A stretch of 7,650 bases of DNA from contig JALOMD010000443.1 of the NCBI GenBank assembly GCA_025455595.1, positions 1-7,650 of the forward strand. The letters run 5' to 3'. Shown in pieces: positions 1 to 6,437 of this stretch; position 1 is the stretch's first letter, and the number at the start of each line of letters is the position of its first letter. Source of the stretch: Cytophagales bacterium. Lineage in GTDB: Bacteria; Bacteroidota; Bacteroidia; Cytophagales; 172606-1. Under the pieces are notes generated by a model. The model did not search any database. It saw nothing but the letters and a program-made list of their open reading frames with translations, and had not been told where the DNA came from. The position numbers and the translations under genes are program-made.

Positions 1-65
1 TCCCGACAAGCCTGCCAAGCCGAAAGCCTGCCCCGATTGGTCGGGGGCATGGTCGGGACAGGCAG
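1..65. repeat. GC-rich self-complementary block
   Basis: A compact hairpin is seen: TGCCCCGA (29-36), loop TTGG (37-40), then TCGGGGGCA (41-49), pairing with one bulged G. It sits inside two wider inverted repeats: GCCTG (26-30) with CAGGC (59-63), and TCCCGAC (1-7) with GTCGGGA (52-58). This resembles an intergenic palindromic (REP-like) element. The left edge is cut by the window, so its full extent is unknown. It could instead be the terminator of a gene outside the window. Confidence 0.5.
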
Positions 66-165
66 TTGCGGGATTTGACAATTTTCGCCCAAAACGCCCG
101 TCTGCTGTCTTTGGCGAGCCTGTGATTCCGGTCTGACGCACCGCGTGCAGACCTGCGTGTTACGG

Positions 166-194
166 GCGTTTTAAGCAAAAATCGCCTAAAACGC
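166..194. repeat. Palindromic repeat, copy 1
   Basis: Left arm GCGTTTTAAGC (166-176), 7-nt loop AAAAATC, right arm GCCTAAAACGC (184-194). The arms pair over 11 positions with one A/C mismatch, which becomes a G-U pair in minus-strand RNA. The same arm-and-loop design recurs at 2268-2294 and 6438-6470. Frames that cross copies 1 and 3 on the minus strand give the same short peptide pattern (SVLGDFCLKR and SVLGNFCLKR), a by-product of the shared DNA repeat. Confidence 0.75.
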
Positions 195-239
195 TTAAGC
201 GAAACAAAACTTTACACAACCTCGCAGGCAATTTTTGAC

Positions 240-264
240 AAAAAACCTGTGGGAAACAGTTTTT
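240..264 (-). terminator. Weak hairpin with T-tract, minus strand
   Basis: Read on the minus strand, ACTGT, a short loop, then ACAGG is followed directly by a run of six T. The stem is short and has a bulged base. It lies about 20 nt beyond the long 285-337 hairpin in the direction of SusCD transcription, so the two may together end the operon transcript. Alone it would be a weak intrinsic terminator. Confidence 0.35.
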
Positions 265-284
265 TACAGCAAAATATTGGTTTT

Positions 285-337
285 CATAACGCAAAACACC
301 CACGGCTGATTGATAACCGTGGGTGTTTTGCGCTATG
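285..337 (-). terminator. Long 21-bp hairpin, probable 3' end of the SusCD transcript
   Basis: The left arm at 285-305 and right arm at 317-337 are complementary over 21 positions with one mismatch (289 against 333), around an 11-nt loop (306-316). The mismatch is A/C on the plus strand but a G-U pair in minus-strand RNA, giving an unbroken stem in the SusCD transcript. It lies about 180 nt past the SusD stop codon. No T-tract follows at once on either strand, so it is not a textbook intrinsic terminator. It may protect the mRNA 3' end or act with the weaker hairpin beyond it. A mobile palindromic element is the alternative. Confidence 0.5.
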
Positions 338-474
338 AATGCTGTGCATTTGGAATGCGGTTGAGTAAACCGTAACAATTGCACTTCGGTAATTGATCAA
401 CAACTACCCAGATTATGCTAACATAAAAGCCCGATTGGGTGTTTTTGCGGTTACAAGTTGCCGGTTTTCAAGCA

Positions 475-505
475 ATTCTTCATTACGCATTCATCATTCA
501 AAATT
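475..505. repeat. Degenerate heptanucleotide array, 4 units
   Basis: Successive 7-mers read ATTCTTC, ATTACGC, ATTCATC and ATTCAAA, then a partial ATT. Every unit begins with ATT. The array ends 8 nt from the SusD stop codon. Its design resembles the short tandemly repeated heptamers known from cyanobacterial genomes, but that link is an analogy only. Confidence 0.55.
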
Positions 506-513
506 GGTATGAT

Positions 514-2226
514 TCAGTAGTTCGGGTTCTGTTTCAGCACGGGCCTGCCGTTGAGCGAACTGTTTGTTATTTCAAGCAACGGAATCGGGTAGTATTCGTG
601 CTTGCCCTTCACGAAAGTCGCCCCTGTGAAATAAGCCCGCAGCCGGTTCTCGCGTTGCATGTACGTATTCAACACCTGGTCGGCGACACCCCAGCGGACA
701 AGGTCGAAGAAGCGGTGGCCTTCCAGAGCCAGTTCCAAACGGGTTTCGAACTGCAAGGCCTTCCGTGCAGTAGCTTGGTCGGGCCACGCGGTTGCGTACG
801 TTGCGACTACGTAATTGGCGGCGTTGGTGCCGTCCGCGTTTTTTACGAAGCCGTCGGGGTTGGCCGCCCGTTGGCGTATCTGGTTAACCAGCGTGCGGGC
901 CGGTTCCAGGTTGCCCAACTCGATTTCGCATTCGGCCAACATGAGCAGCACGTGGGCGTAGCGAATCAGGCGGGTGTTGTTGGCGTTCAGGCGCGGGTTC
1001 AGGGCAAACGTGTTGGTGCCGACATCGGAGCGGTAGAACAGGTGCTTTTTCGATACGTACGGGCCGCCGTTGCCTTGGTCACGTATCCACGATTTGCCGG
1101 GCATCGGCCCCCAGTCCAGGAACGGAATGCTCCGTCTGCCAACCGTCCAGTCCAGGCGGGGGTCAACCGAGCCGCTGTAAGGGGTGAACGGCTGGTTAGC
1201 CTCAATGCCTTGGTCGCTTGTCACGTCCGAGTCATTGAAAGTGTCGAGCAGCGGCAAACCGTCGGAACCGGTCTTGTAGGCATTGACGAGGTTTTGCGAC
1301 GGCTGGAAGAAGCCGCAACAGGTAGTGGGGCCGGCATAAGGATAGTTTAGCGTAGCTCCGTTGTTGCCGTTTTCGCCGCCGCCCGCACCGTCGTTCACGG
1401 AGTTCTGCACCTCAAACACCGACTCGGCGTTGTTGTTCATCGCAGCCCTGAAGTTGTCGTGATAACGTTCCATGAGCCGGTAGCGGCCGCTGCCCACAAT
1501 AGCCGTGAGCAAGGTCTTGGCATCGGCCCATTTTTTCTGGTACATCTGTGCCTTGGCAAGCGTGGCGGCGGCGGCCCACTTGGTGACACGGCCCGGTTGC
1601 GCCTGGCGTTCGGGCAGGTTGTCGTAGGCAAACTTCAGGTCGGCCTCGATGTCGGGCCAAATGTCCTTGTCGTTCGGAATCTTGGTGCTGTTGGGGTCTT
1701 CCGGATTGTAGGTTTTCTCGTCCAGATACGGCACGTTGTTCCACATGCGTTTCGCTTCGAAGTGATACCAAGCCCGCAAGAACCGCGCTTGGGCTGCTAT
1801 CTGTACTTTCTCAGCCTCGGTCAGGTCGGTTGTTTTTTCCAAGACGCGCAGCACGTCATTCGAGCGGGCCACCCCGTCGTACACGGTGCGCCACTTGCCC
1901 CGGAAATGGTTGTTGTCCGACAGGATGTTCTTGATTTCAATGAACGTGATTTCCGGCTGGTCGCCCGATGTCGAGCCTTTGTACGCATCGTCGGCGGCCA
2001 CGCTGCCGTATATCCAGTTGTCGGCCGAGCCGTGCCATGAAGTGGCCCCGGCCCCCACGCCGTCCAGCAGCGAATAAGCACCCACCAACAAGAAGTTGAC
2101 CCCGTTGCGGTTTTGCAGGGCGGCTTCGTCAAACACCGCCGGGGGTTTCACATCCAGAAACGAGTCTGAGCAGCCTGCGGTCAGGAAGACGGCCAGCAGT
2201 GCTGACACTATGGTTGTCCTTTTCAT
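514..2226 (-). CDS. SusD/RagB-family nutrient-binding outer-membrane lipoprotein
   Basis: This is the surface lipoprotein lid of a SusCD-type importer; it would bind an oligosaccharide or other oligomer and pass it to the SusC barrel. The 570-residue product starts at the ATG ending at 2226, where a lysine/arginine start, a hydrophobic stretch and the lipobox LTAGC put the lipidated cysteine at residue 19. An in-frame ATG nine codons upstream would spoil the signal, so it was not used. FLDVKPP follows the cysteine, as is usual in the family. The helical motif ARFLRAWYHFEAKRMW lies near residues 140-160, LALEGHRFFDLVRWG near 495-510, and the C terminus shows YPIPLLEI and ends QNPNY; all are SusD/RagB hallmarks, and the length is normal. 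It lies 123 nt after the SusC stop and probably shares its transcript. No Shine-Dalgarno sequence is visible. The substrate cannot be inferred. Confidence 0.97.
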   Translation of the reverse strand: MKRTTIVSALLAVFLTAGCSDSFLDVKPPAVFDEAALQNRNGVNFLLVGAYSLLDGVGAGATSWHGSADNWIYGSVAADDAYKGSTSGDQPEITFIEIKNILSDNNHFRGKWRTVYDGVARSNDVLRVLEKTTDLTEAEKVQIAAQARFLRAWYHFEAKRMWNNVPYLDEKTYNPEDPNSTKIPNDKDIWPDIEADLKFAYDNLPERQAQPGRVTKWAAAATLAKAQMYQKKWADAKTLLTAIVGSGRYRLMERYHDNFRAAMNNNAESVFEVQNSVNDGAGGGENGNNGATLNYPYAGPTTCCGFFQPSQNLVNAYKTGSDGLPLLDTFNDSDVTSDQGIEANQPFTPYSGSVDPRLDWTVGRRSIPFLDWGPMPGKSWIRDQGNGGPYVSKKHLFYRSDVGTNTFALNPRLNANNTRLIRYAHVLLMLAECEIELGNLEPARTLVNQIRQRAANPDGFVKNADGTNAANYVVATYATAWPDQATARKALQFETRLELALEGHRFFDLVRWGVADQVLNTYMQRENRLRAYFTGATFVKGKHEYYPIPLLEITNSSLNGRPVLKQNPNY

Positions 2227-2267
2227 ATATCCGTTGTATTGTGTGATTAGCAAAAGATTTTGAAAAC

Positions 2268-2294
2268 CGTTTTGGGTATTTTTTGCCTAAAACG
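2268..2294. repeat. Palindromic repeat, copy 2, between the SusC and SusD genes
   Basis: Left arm CGTTTTGGGT (2268-2277), loop ATTTTTT, right arm GCCTAAAACG (2285-2294). Arms and loop match the minus-strand reading of copies 1 and 3, so this copy is inverted relative to them. In the SusCD mRNA (minus strand) the outer six pairs form, with mismatches further in. Its position in the gap between the two genes means it is transcribed and could influence the ratio of SusC to SusD message, though that is inference. Confidence 0.7.
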
Positions 2295-2349
2295 CCAAGC
2301 AATCACTCGTATCCGGTGCAAACCGTCTTCCGAGCAAAAGACATCGGGT

Positions 2350-4047
2350 TCAAAAGCTGACGCTTAGGCCAACCAGCCATGTCTTGGCTACCGGATACAA
2401 GCCTTCGTCAACACCCATGTGGCGGTCTTGGTTGGTTTGGCCTGCCTGGGAGTTGCGTACGTTCACCTCAGGATCCATGCCGGTGTACCGGGTGATGGTG
2501 AACAGGTTCTGGCCCTGCACATAGACTTGCGCCGTGCCGCCGCCCAGTTTGCTCATCAGGCCGCGCGGCAGGTTGTAAGACAGTTGGATGTTCCGCATCC
2601 GCAAGTACGAGCCAGATTCCAGATAATAGGTCGAGGGCACCGAACTCACATTGTCGGCGGCTCGCACAATGGGCAGCATGGCGTTGCTGTTGTCGGCACC
2701 CGGCCGCCACGACTGCTCGTACATGCGGATGCTGCGGTTGCCGCCGAAAGTGGGGAAATCCGTCCAGTAGCGGACGTAGTTGAAGATTTGGTTGCCGTAC
2801 ACGCCTTGGCCGAACACCTGGATGCCGAAGTTCTTGTAGTTCACGCTTACGTTCAGGCCGTAGCTGAGCTTGGGGTGCGGCGAGCCGATGATGGTGCGGT
2901 CGGCGGGGGTGATCAGGCCGTCGGGTACGCCGTTTGGCCCGCTGATGTCGCGGTAGCGGAATGTTCCGGCACCAACCACGCCCGTGCCTTCGGGGGTTCG
3001 GTAGGTGACCACGTCGTTGTAGCCGCGCCAAATCGGGCCTTGGGCCGCCTCTTCCGGCGTATTGTTGATGCCGTCAATAATGTAGCCGAAGAAAGACGAG
3101 ATGGGATGGCCCTGCTGCGTCACAGTCATGGCGGGCAGGCGGGTTGCAAACCCGAAATACTGCGTGTTGGGGTCGCCGTTGGTGGTGGTCACTGTGTTGC
3201 GGTAGGTCGAGACGTTGGCCGTGACGTTGAAGGTGAGTTCGTTGTTCAACGCCTTGCCGTTGTAGCCCAGTTGCAGCTCCACGCCCCGGTTGCGGAACGC
3301 GGCGATGTTACGGAACGGGTTGGTGGCGTTGCCCGCCGTGAACGGCAACTCAACCGGGAAGAGGGCATCCGAGGTTTTGCGGTCGAACCAGTCGAAGGAA
3401 ACGTCAACCCGGCCTTTGAGCAGCGTGGCATCCAGGCCGAAGTCAAGCTGGGTGGTCGTTTCCCACTTGGCTTGTGCGTTGCCGAACTGGAACAGGTCGT
3501 ATCCCTGCAAAGCCGACGAGCGGGAGCCGGTCAAGTCGTAGAAACTGTTGGCCGGACTGGTGCCGTAGAACGTGTACGGGTTGAAGTTACCGATTTCCTG
3601 GTTGCCGGTCTGGCCCCAACTTGCCCGCAGTTTCATGTCGTCGAGCCAAGAGTCGGCAAGGTTGCTCAGAAACGACTCCTGCGAGATGCGCCAACCCGCC
3701 GACACCGCCGGGAAGTAAGCCACCCGGAAAGCCGGTGCAAACCGCGAGGAACGGTCGCGGCGCAGGGTGCCGCTCAGCAGGTACTTGTCGTCGAACGAGA
3801 AGTTGGCCGTGGCGAATTCGGAAGCCAACCGCCAGTAGGACGCGTTGCCGTCGTTGGTTTGCGTACCTGCGTTGCCCGCCGCCAAATACCGGTTGTTGGG
3901 GTCGTCGGCAGCGAAGCGGCTCCGCACGGCGTTTACAAACTCGAAATAGTTGCGAATGGCCTCGGTGCCCACGATGGCGTTGAGCCGCAGCCGGTTGTTG
4001 AACAGCGACGCGTTGTAGGCCAGCGTGTTGGTCCAAGTCCAAGTGAA
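2350..4047 (-). CDS. SusC C-terminal barrel part, downstream of the frameshift
   Basis: This frame encodes 565 residues of beta-barrel rejoining the N-terminal half at FTWTWTNTLAYN. The late-barrel hallmarks are present: GSYLRMRNIQLSYNLP at about 1008-1023 of the restored protein and QNLFTITRYTGMDPEVN at about 1046-1062. It ends in VGLSVSF; a terminal aromatic residue is typical of outer-membrane barrels handled by the BAM complex. The first internal ATG is at 3972, but it lies within a barrel strand with no sign of an initiation site, so independent translation is unlikely. The stop codon is 123 nt before the SusD start. Confidence 0.85.
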   Translation of the reverse strand, partial: FTWTWTNTLAYNASLFNNRLRLNAIVGTEAIRNYFEFVNAVRSRFAADDPNNRYLAAGNAGTQTNDGNASYWRLASEFATANFSFDDKYLLSGTLRRDRSSRFAPAFRVAYFPAVSAGWRISQESFLSNLADSWLDDMKLRASWGQTGNQEIGNFNPYTFYGTSPANSFYDLTGSRSSALQGYDLFQFGNAQAKWETTTQLDFGLDATLLKGRVDVSFDWFDRKTSDALFPVELPFTAGNATNPFRNIAAFRNRGVELQLGYNGKALNNELTFNVTANVSTYRNTVTTTNGDPNTQYFGFATRLPAMTVTQQGHPISSFFGYIIDGINNTPEEAAQGPIWRGYNDVVTYRTPEGTGVVGAGTFRYRDISGPNGVPDGLITPADRTIIGSPHPKLSYGLNVSVNYKNFGIQVFGQGVYGNQIFNYVRYWTDFPTFGGNRSIRMYEQSWRPGADNSNAMLPIVRAADNVSSVPSTYYLESGSYLRMRNIQLSYNLPRGLMSKLGGGTAQVYVQGQNLFTITRYTGMDPEVNVRNSQAGQTNQDRHMGVDEGLYPVAKTWLVGLSVSF

Positions 4048-5648
4048 TTGGTGCCCGCCGATTCCGACGACTCGATGTCGCGCGGGGTATAGACCCGCAC
4101 GTTGAACAGGTTGTAATCAATCCCGAAACTGGTGCGGGCCGTCAGGTTTTTCAGGATGTCAACCTCCGCGTAGGCATTGCCGAACAGCCGGATTTCGCGG
4201 TTGGTATTGTCCTTGTTCCGCCATAGGTCTGCCATCGGGTTGCGGGCGTTGTCGAGGTCGCCGCCTTTGGTGCCGGCAAAGTTCCCGGCGACATCATATA
4301 CTGGCACGATGGGCTGCATCCGGTAGGCGAACGAAACGGCGTTGCTTTCGCTCTGGTTGCTGGTGATGCCCCGCGTCGAGAAGGTGCCGCCCACCCGTTC
4401 GGCGTAGGCCACTTGGATGTTCTCGCCCACACGGATGCGTTTGCTCACGTTGAACTCCGTGTTGGCGCGGGCCGTGTAACGCTTGTAGCCTGTGTACTTC
4501 ATGATGCCGCCTTGGTCGAAGTAGTTGAGCGAGATGGCGTACCGGCCGCCTTCCGTGCCGCCCGAAACACCAATTTGGTGGTTTTGGATGGGAGCCGGAT
4601 CGAAGATTTCGTCCATCCAGTTGGTGCCTTCTTTGTTAGCCCGCGTGATAAGCCACCGGGTGCGGCGAAACTCAGGTGCGTCAATGTCGGTCGAGTAGTT
4701 TTCCATGGCCACGCGGGGGTCGCCTTCCATCGCCCCGTCGGGGAAGATGTAGTCCGGAATGACCGGACGAGCCCCGTTGCCAAACTGGGCGTTGCGCGGG
4801 TTGCCGTTCACCAGTATGCCCGAATTGCGGCGCGATTCCCACCACAAGTCGGCGTACTGCTGCGTGTTGAGCAAGTCAAGCAACCTGCCCGCACGCTGGA
4901 TGCCATAGTAGGCATCGTAGGTGATTTTCGGCTTGCCGGCCTTGCCTTTTTTGGTGGTGATGATGACAACACCGTTGCCGGCGCGGGCACCGTACTGAGA
5001 GGCGGCGGCGGCATCTTTCAGCACCTGAAGCGACTCGATGTCGTTTTGGTTCAAGGTGTTCAGGTTGCCTTTGGTGGGCACGCCGTCAATGATGTACAGC
5101 GGCGAGTTGTCGTTCAGTGTGCCGAAGCCCCGGATGCGCACAATCACGCCGCCGCCCGGCGAGTTTTCGTTGCCGACGGTCACACCCGCCACGCGGCCTT
5201 GCAGGGCCTGGGCCACGTTGGTGGCGGGCACCGAGAGCAACTGCTTGGTGTCAACGGTGGCCACCGCCCCGGTGATGTCCCGTTTCGATTGCGTTCCGTA
5301 GCCCGTCACCACCACTTCGTTCAGGGTGGTCACGTCAACGGCCAGCTCGATTTCCACTTCCGTCCGGCCCGCGATGTTCACGTCTTGGGCCAAGTAGCCG
5401 ATTGCAGAAACCGCCAAGGTGTTCTGGCCTTCGGCCACATCCAGCGAAAACCGTCCGTTCGCATCGGTTACGGTGCCGGTCTGGGTGCCTTTCGCCAATA
5501 CGGTAGCTCCCGGCAACGCGCTTTTGTCGTTGCCGTCTGTCACGCGGCCGGTCACCCGGCGACTCTGTGCTGCAACGGTCGTACACAGCAGACAGCCCAA
5601 CAGCAGGGCTGGCAATGCACGTACCGCATTTCGGTAGAATTTGGACAT
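3933..5648 (-). CDS. SusC N-terminal part: signal peptide, carboxypeptidase-like domain, plug, early barrel
   Basis: As it stands this frame gives 571 residues, of which the first 534 or so are SusC; the last 38 or so are out-of-frame residues after the frameshift. A signal peptide occupies residues 1-27 (hydrophobic PALLLGCLLC, cleavage after VAA). A carboxypeptidase-regulatory-like domain follows at about 32-105 (VTGRVTD, LPGATV, GTVTDANGRFSL). LNEVVVTGYG at 109-118 is the conserved stretch next to the TonB-contact region. The plug follows, with VRIRGFG, PLYIIDGVP, NDIESLQVLKDAAAASQYG and ARAGNGVVIITTKKG, the SusC/RagA signature. A product ending here would have plug and partial barrel only and could not insert as a working channel. 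Confidence 0.85.
   Translation of the reverse strand: MSKFYRNAVRALPALLLGCLLCTTVAAQSRRVTGRVTDGNDKSALPGATVLAKGTQTGTVTDANGRFSLDVAEGQNTLAVSAIGYLAQDVNIAGRTEVEIELAVDVTTLNEVVVTGYGTQSKRDITGAVATVDTKQLLSVPATNVAQALQGRVAGVTVGNENSPGGGVIVRIRGFGTLNDNSPLYIIDGVPTKGNLNTLNQNDIESLQVLKDAAAASQYGARAGNGVVIITTKKGKAGKPKITYDAYYGIQRAGRLLDLLNTQQYADLWWESRRNSGILVNGNPRNAQFGNGARPVIPDYIFPDGAMEGDPRVAMENYSTDIDAPEFRRTRWLITRANKEGTNWMDEIFDPAPIQNHQIGVSGGTEGGRYAISLNYFDQGGIMKYTGYKRYTARANTEFNVSKRIRVGENIQVAYAERVGGTFSTRGITSNQSESNAVSFAYRMQPIVPVYDVAGNFAGTKGGDLDNARNPMADLWRNKDNTNREIRLFGNAYAEVDILKNLTARTSFGIDYNLFNVRVYTPRDIESSESAGTNSLGLGPTRWPTTRRCSTTGCGSTPSWAPRPFATISSL
4045..4050 (-). other. Frameshift site in the SusC gene
   Basis: Reading on the minus strand, codons ...GGC ACC AAT (ending at 4047) are in the upstream frame, and TTC ACT TGG (starting at 4047) begin the downstream frame. 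The simplest repair is one extra T, giving AAT TTC ACT, so a three-T run has probably lost one base. The repaired peptide GTNFTWTWTNTLAYN reads as normal SusC barrel sequence. No X-XXY-YYZ slippery heptamer is present, which argues against programmed -1 frameshifting. Confidence 0.85.
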
Positions 5649-5716
5649 GGTAAGGGTTGTTTGAAGGTTGGAAGATGATGCAAGCACAAGTGGGTAAGCC
5701 AGCCAGCACCAAAAGC

Positions 5717-5752
5717 GGTAGCCAAGCAAAGGGTTTCCCGGAGCTTGGCACC
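5717..5752 (-). promoter_or_regulatory. Stable hairpin in the probable SusC 5' leader
   Basis: GGT (5717-5719) and GCCAAGC (5721-5727) pair with GCTTGGC (5743-5749) and ACC (5750-5752), with one bulged base. Inside, after a 3x3 internal loop, GGG (5731-5733) pairs with CCC (5737-5739) around a 3-nt loop. A second small hairpin follows at 5764-5781 (TTCGG/CCGAA). The element lies about 70 nt before the SusC start codon, so it would sit in the leader if transcription begins further upstream. It matches no riboswitch I recognise. Confidence 0.4.
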
Positions 5753-5958
5753 TGTTGGCTGCTTTCGGCTGACAAACCGAACCATCCGCTTGCTTTCAAT
5801 GAGCCGCTGGTTGTAGATTCTCAAGTCTTGTTCATGGCAACCGCTTGTGCCATTGCTGGATAGAGACAGGTCAGTGAACTGTCAATATCGGGGGCCAAGG
5901 GGTCGGCAAGGCCTGTGCGGCGAGTTGCTTACCGAAAAAAAGCGGGAAAGAGAAGGTT

Positions 5959-5995
5959 AACGATTTGTGAAACGATTTGTGATATGACGTTCACA
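5959..5995. promoter_or_regulatory. Tandem 12-bp repeat with TGTGA half-sites
   Basis: The 12-mer AACGATTTGTGA occurs twice without a gap (5959-5970, 5971-5982). Each copy ends in TGTGA, and an inverted half-site TCACA follows at 5991-5995, eight bases after the second. The two direct copies are 12 bp apart, close to one helical turn. This looks like an operator, possibly for a CRP/FNR-family regulator, about 310 nt upstream of SusC. The eight-base spacer differs from the six of the classical CRP site, so the assignment is tentative. Confidence 0.35.
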
Positions 5996-6161
5996 TGCGA
6001 GAAAGCACGGCACTGCTTGCCACGCGACCAAAAATGCAACGGATACGAATACAGGAAATGCCCCAAACAGTGCCGCCTGTGTTTTGCCGTTGTGCGATGC
6101 GTATTACCGTGATTGTATGGAAAAGGGAGAAAAACGTATTTGCACCGAAAGTAAAACCGAG

Positions 6162-6191
6162 TTTCAGTTTTTTCCTAAGAAAAAACTGAAA
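6162..6191. repeat. Perfect 13-bp inverted repeat
   Basis: TTTCAGTTTTTTC (6162-6174), loop CTAA, then GAAAAAACTGAAA (6179-6191): a perfect 13-bp stem with a 4-nt loop. It is very AT-rich. With runs of six T and six A in the arms it could act as a bidirectional transcription stop or a protein-binding palindrome. A second palindrome begins 4 nt further on. Confidence 0.6.
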
Positions 6192-6194
6192 ATT

Positions 6195-6211
6195 AACATA
6201 AACTTTATGTT
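6195..6211. repeat. 17-bp AT-rich palindrome
   Basis: AACATAAA (6195-6202), one central C, then TTTATGTT (6204-6211): perfect 8-bp arms around a single base. A one-base centre makes an RNA hairpin unlikely, so a dimeric protein-binding site is the better guess. It sits beside the 13-bp inverted repeat in the divergent regulatory region. Confidence 0.45.
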
Positions 6212-6331
6212 GATGTTCGCAAGGAAAATATTGTAGTATTTATACGGATTGTTACTTTCAACTCGCTTTTTTGGAGATGAATATTGTTCAAGTAAACAAG
6301 GTTGGCTATTTTGTCAGTGAAAAAAGCTTTG

Positions 6332-6382
6332 GACAGACCTTACAATAGAAACGAATCCGTTATTCGTGAAGAAGCGTCTGTC
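6332..6382. repeat. Nested inverted repeats
   Basis: GACAGAC (6332-6338) pairs with GTCTGTC (6376-6382), and inside it ACGAAT (6351-6356) pairs with ATTCGT (6362-6367) around a 5-nt loop. A further pair, GCAGAG (6403-6408) with CTCTGC (6426-6431), lies just to the right and encloses a repeated GCCACT. Their role is not evident; a small structured RNA or a decayed mobile element are possibilities. Confidence 0.35.
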
Positions 6383-6437
6383 GGGAGTGACAGGAAACGT
6401 GTGCAGAGCCACTGACCAAAAGCCACTCTGCGCCGAA

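Larger units (their letters stand above)
1..513. other. Non-coding, repeat-rich region downstream of the SusD gene
   Basis: No credible gene is seen on either strand. The short open frames here run through palindromes and have no family resemblance. The stretch holds, in order, a self-complementary GC-rich block (1-65), a degenerate repeat half-copy (about 78-98), an 11-bp inverted repeat (91-101 with 162-172), a full palindromic repeat copy (166-194), a weak T-tract hairpin on the minus strand (about 240-264), a long 21-bp hairpin (285-337) and a heptanucleotide array (475-505). It lies past the stop codon of the minus-strand SusCD operon, so it probably includes that operon's 3' untranslated region. 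What lies further left is outside the window. Confidence 0.7.
2350..5648 (-). pseudogene. SusC/RagA-family TonB-linked outer-membrane transporter, frameshifted
   Basis: This locus encodes the 22-stranded barrel partner of SusD: a TonB-dependent transporter that brings the captured oligomer across the outer membrane. Two overlapping frames carry its two halves: 3933-5648 (signal peptide, N-terminal extension, plug, early barrel) and 2350 to about 4047 (rest of the barrel). Adding one base near 4047 joins them into a protein of about 1099 residues, normal for the family. All family hallmarks survive on both sides, so the break looks recent or is a sequencing error; if real, the product would lack half its barrel and the gene is inactive. 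The start at 5648 was chosen because it directly precedes a signal peptide; an in-frame ATG 27 codons upstream lies in a leader hairpin. It precedes the SusD gene in a two-gene operon. No sigma/anti-sigma or sensor regulator is in the window. Confidence 0.9.

Noticed and set aside
160..384. Minus-strand open frame of 74 codons
   Set aside because: It crosses the long hairpin and repeat copy 1; its SVLGDFCLKR ending is the translated repeat, not a protein motif.
1..513. tRNA gene or CRISPR array in the left region
   Set aside because: No cloverleaf with a T-loop was found, and the repeats are neither evenly spaced nor separated by unique spacers.
4040..4055. Programmed -1 ribosomal frameshift in SusC
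   Set aside because: No slippery heptamer is present; loss of one T in a short run is simpler.
2419..4092. Long plus-strand open frame of 557 codons antisense to SusC
   Set aside because: It mirrors the GC-rich SusC codons, has no recognisable domain, and its composition is typical of an antisense shadow. The same holds for 4413-5678 and 439-1350.
5649..5729. Upstream SusC start giving 27 extra residues
   Set aside because: The extension lies in the leader hairpin region and would place the signal peptide internally.
5717..5781. Known riboswitch in the SusC leader (cobalamin or TPP)
   Set aside because: The conserved boxes of these classes are not seen.
5657..5863. Plus-strand open frame of 68 codons antisense to the SusC leader
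   Set aside because: No start signal, no domain, and it covers the leader hairpins.
6277..6348. Possible 23-residue peptide (starts MNIVQV) on the plus strand
   Set aside because: A GGAG lies directly against the ATG with no usable spacing, and there is no other support.
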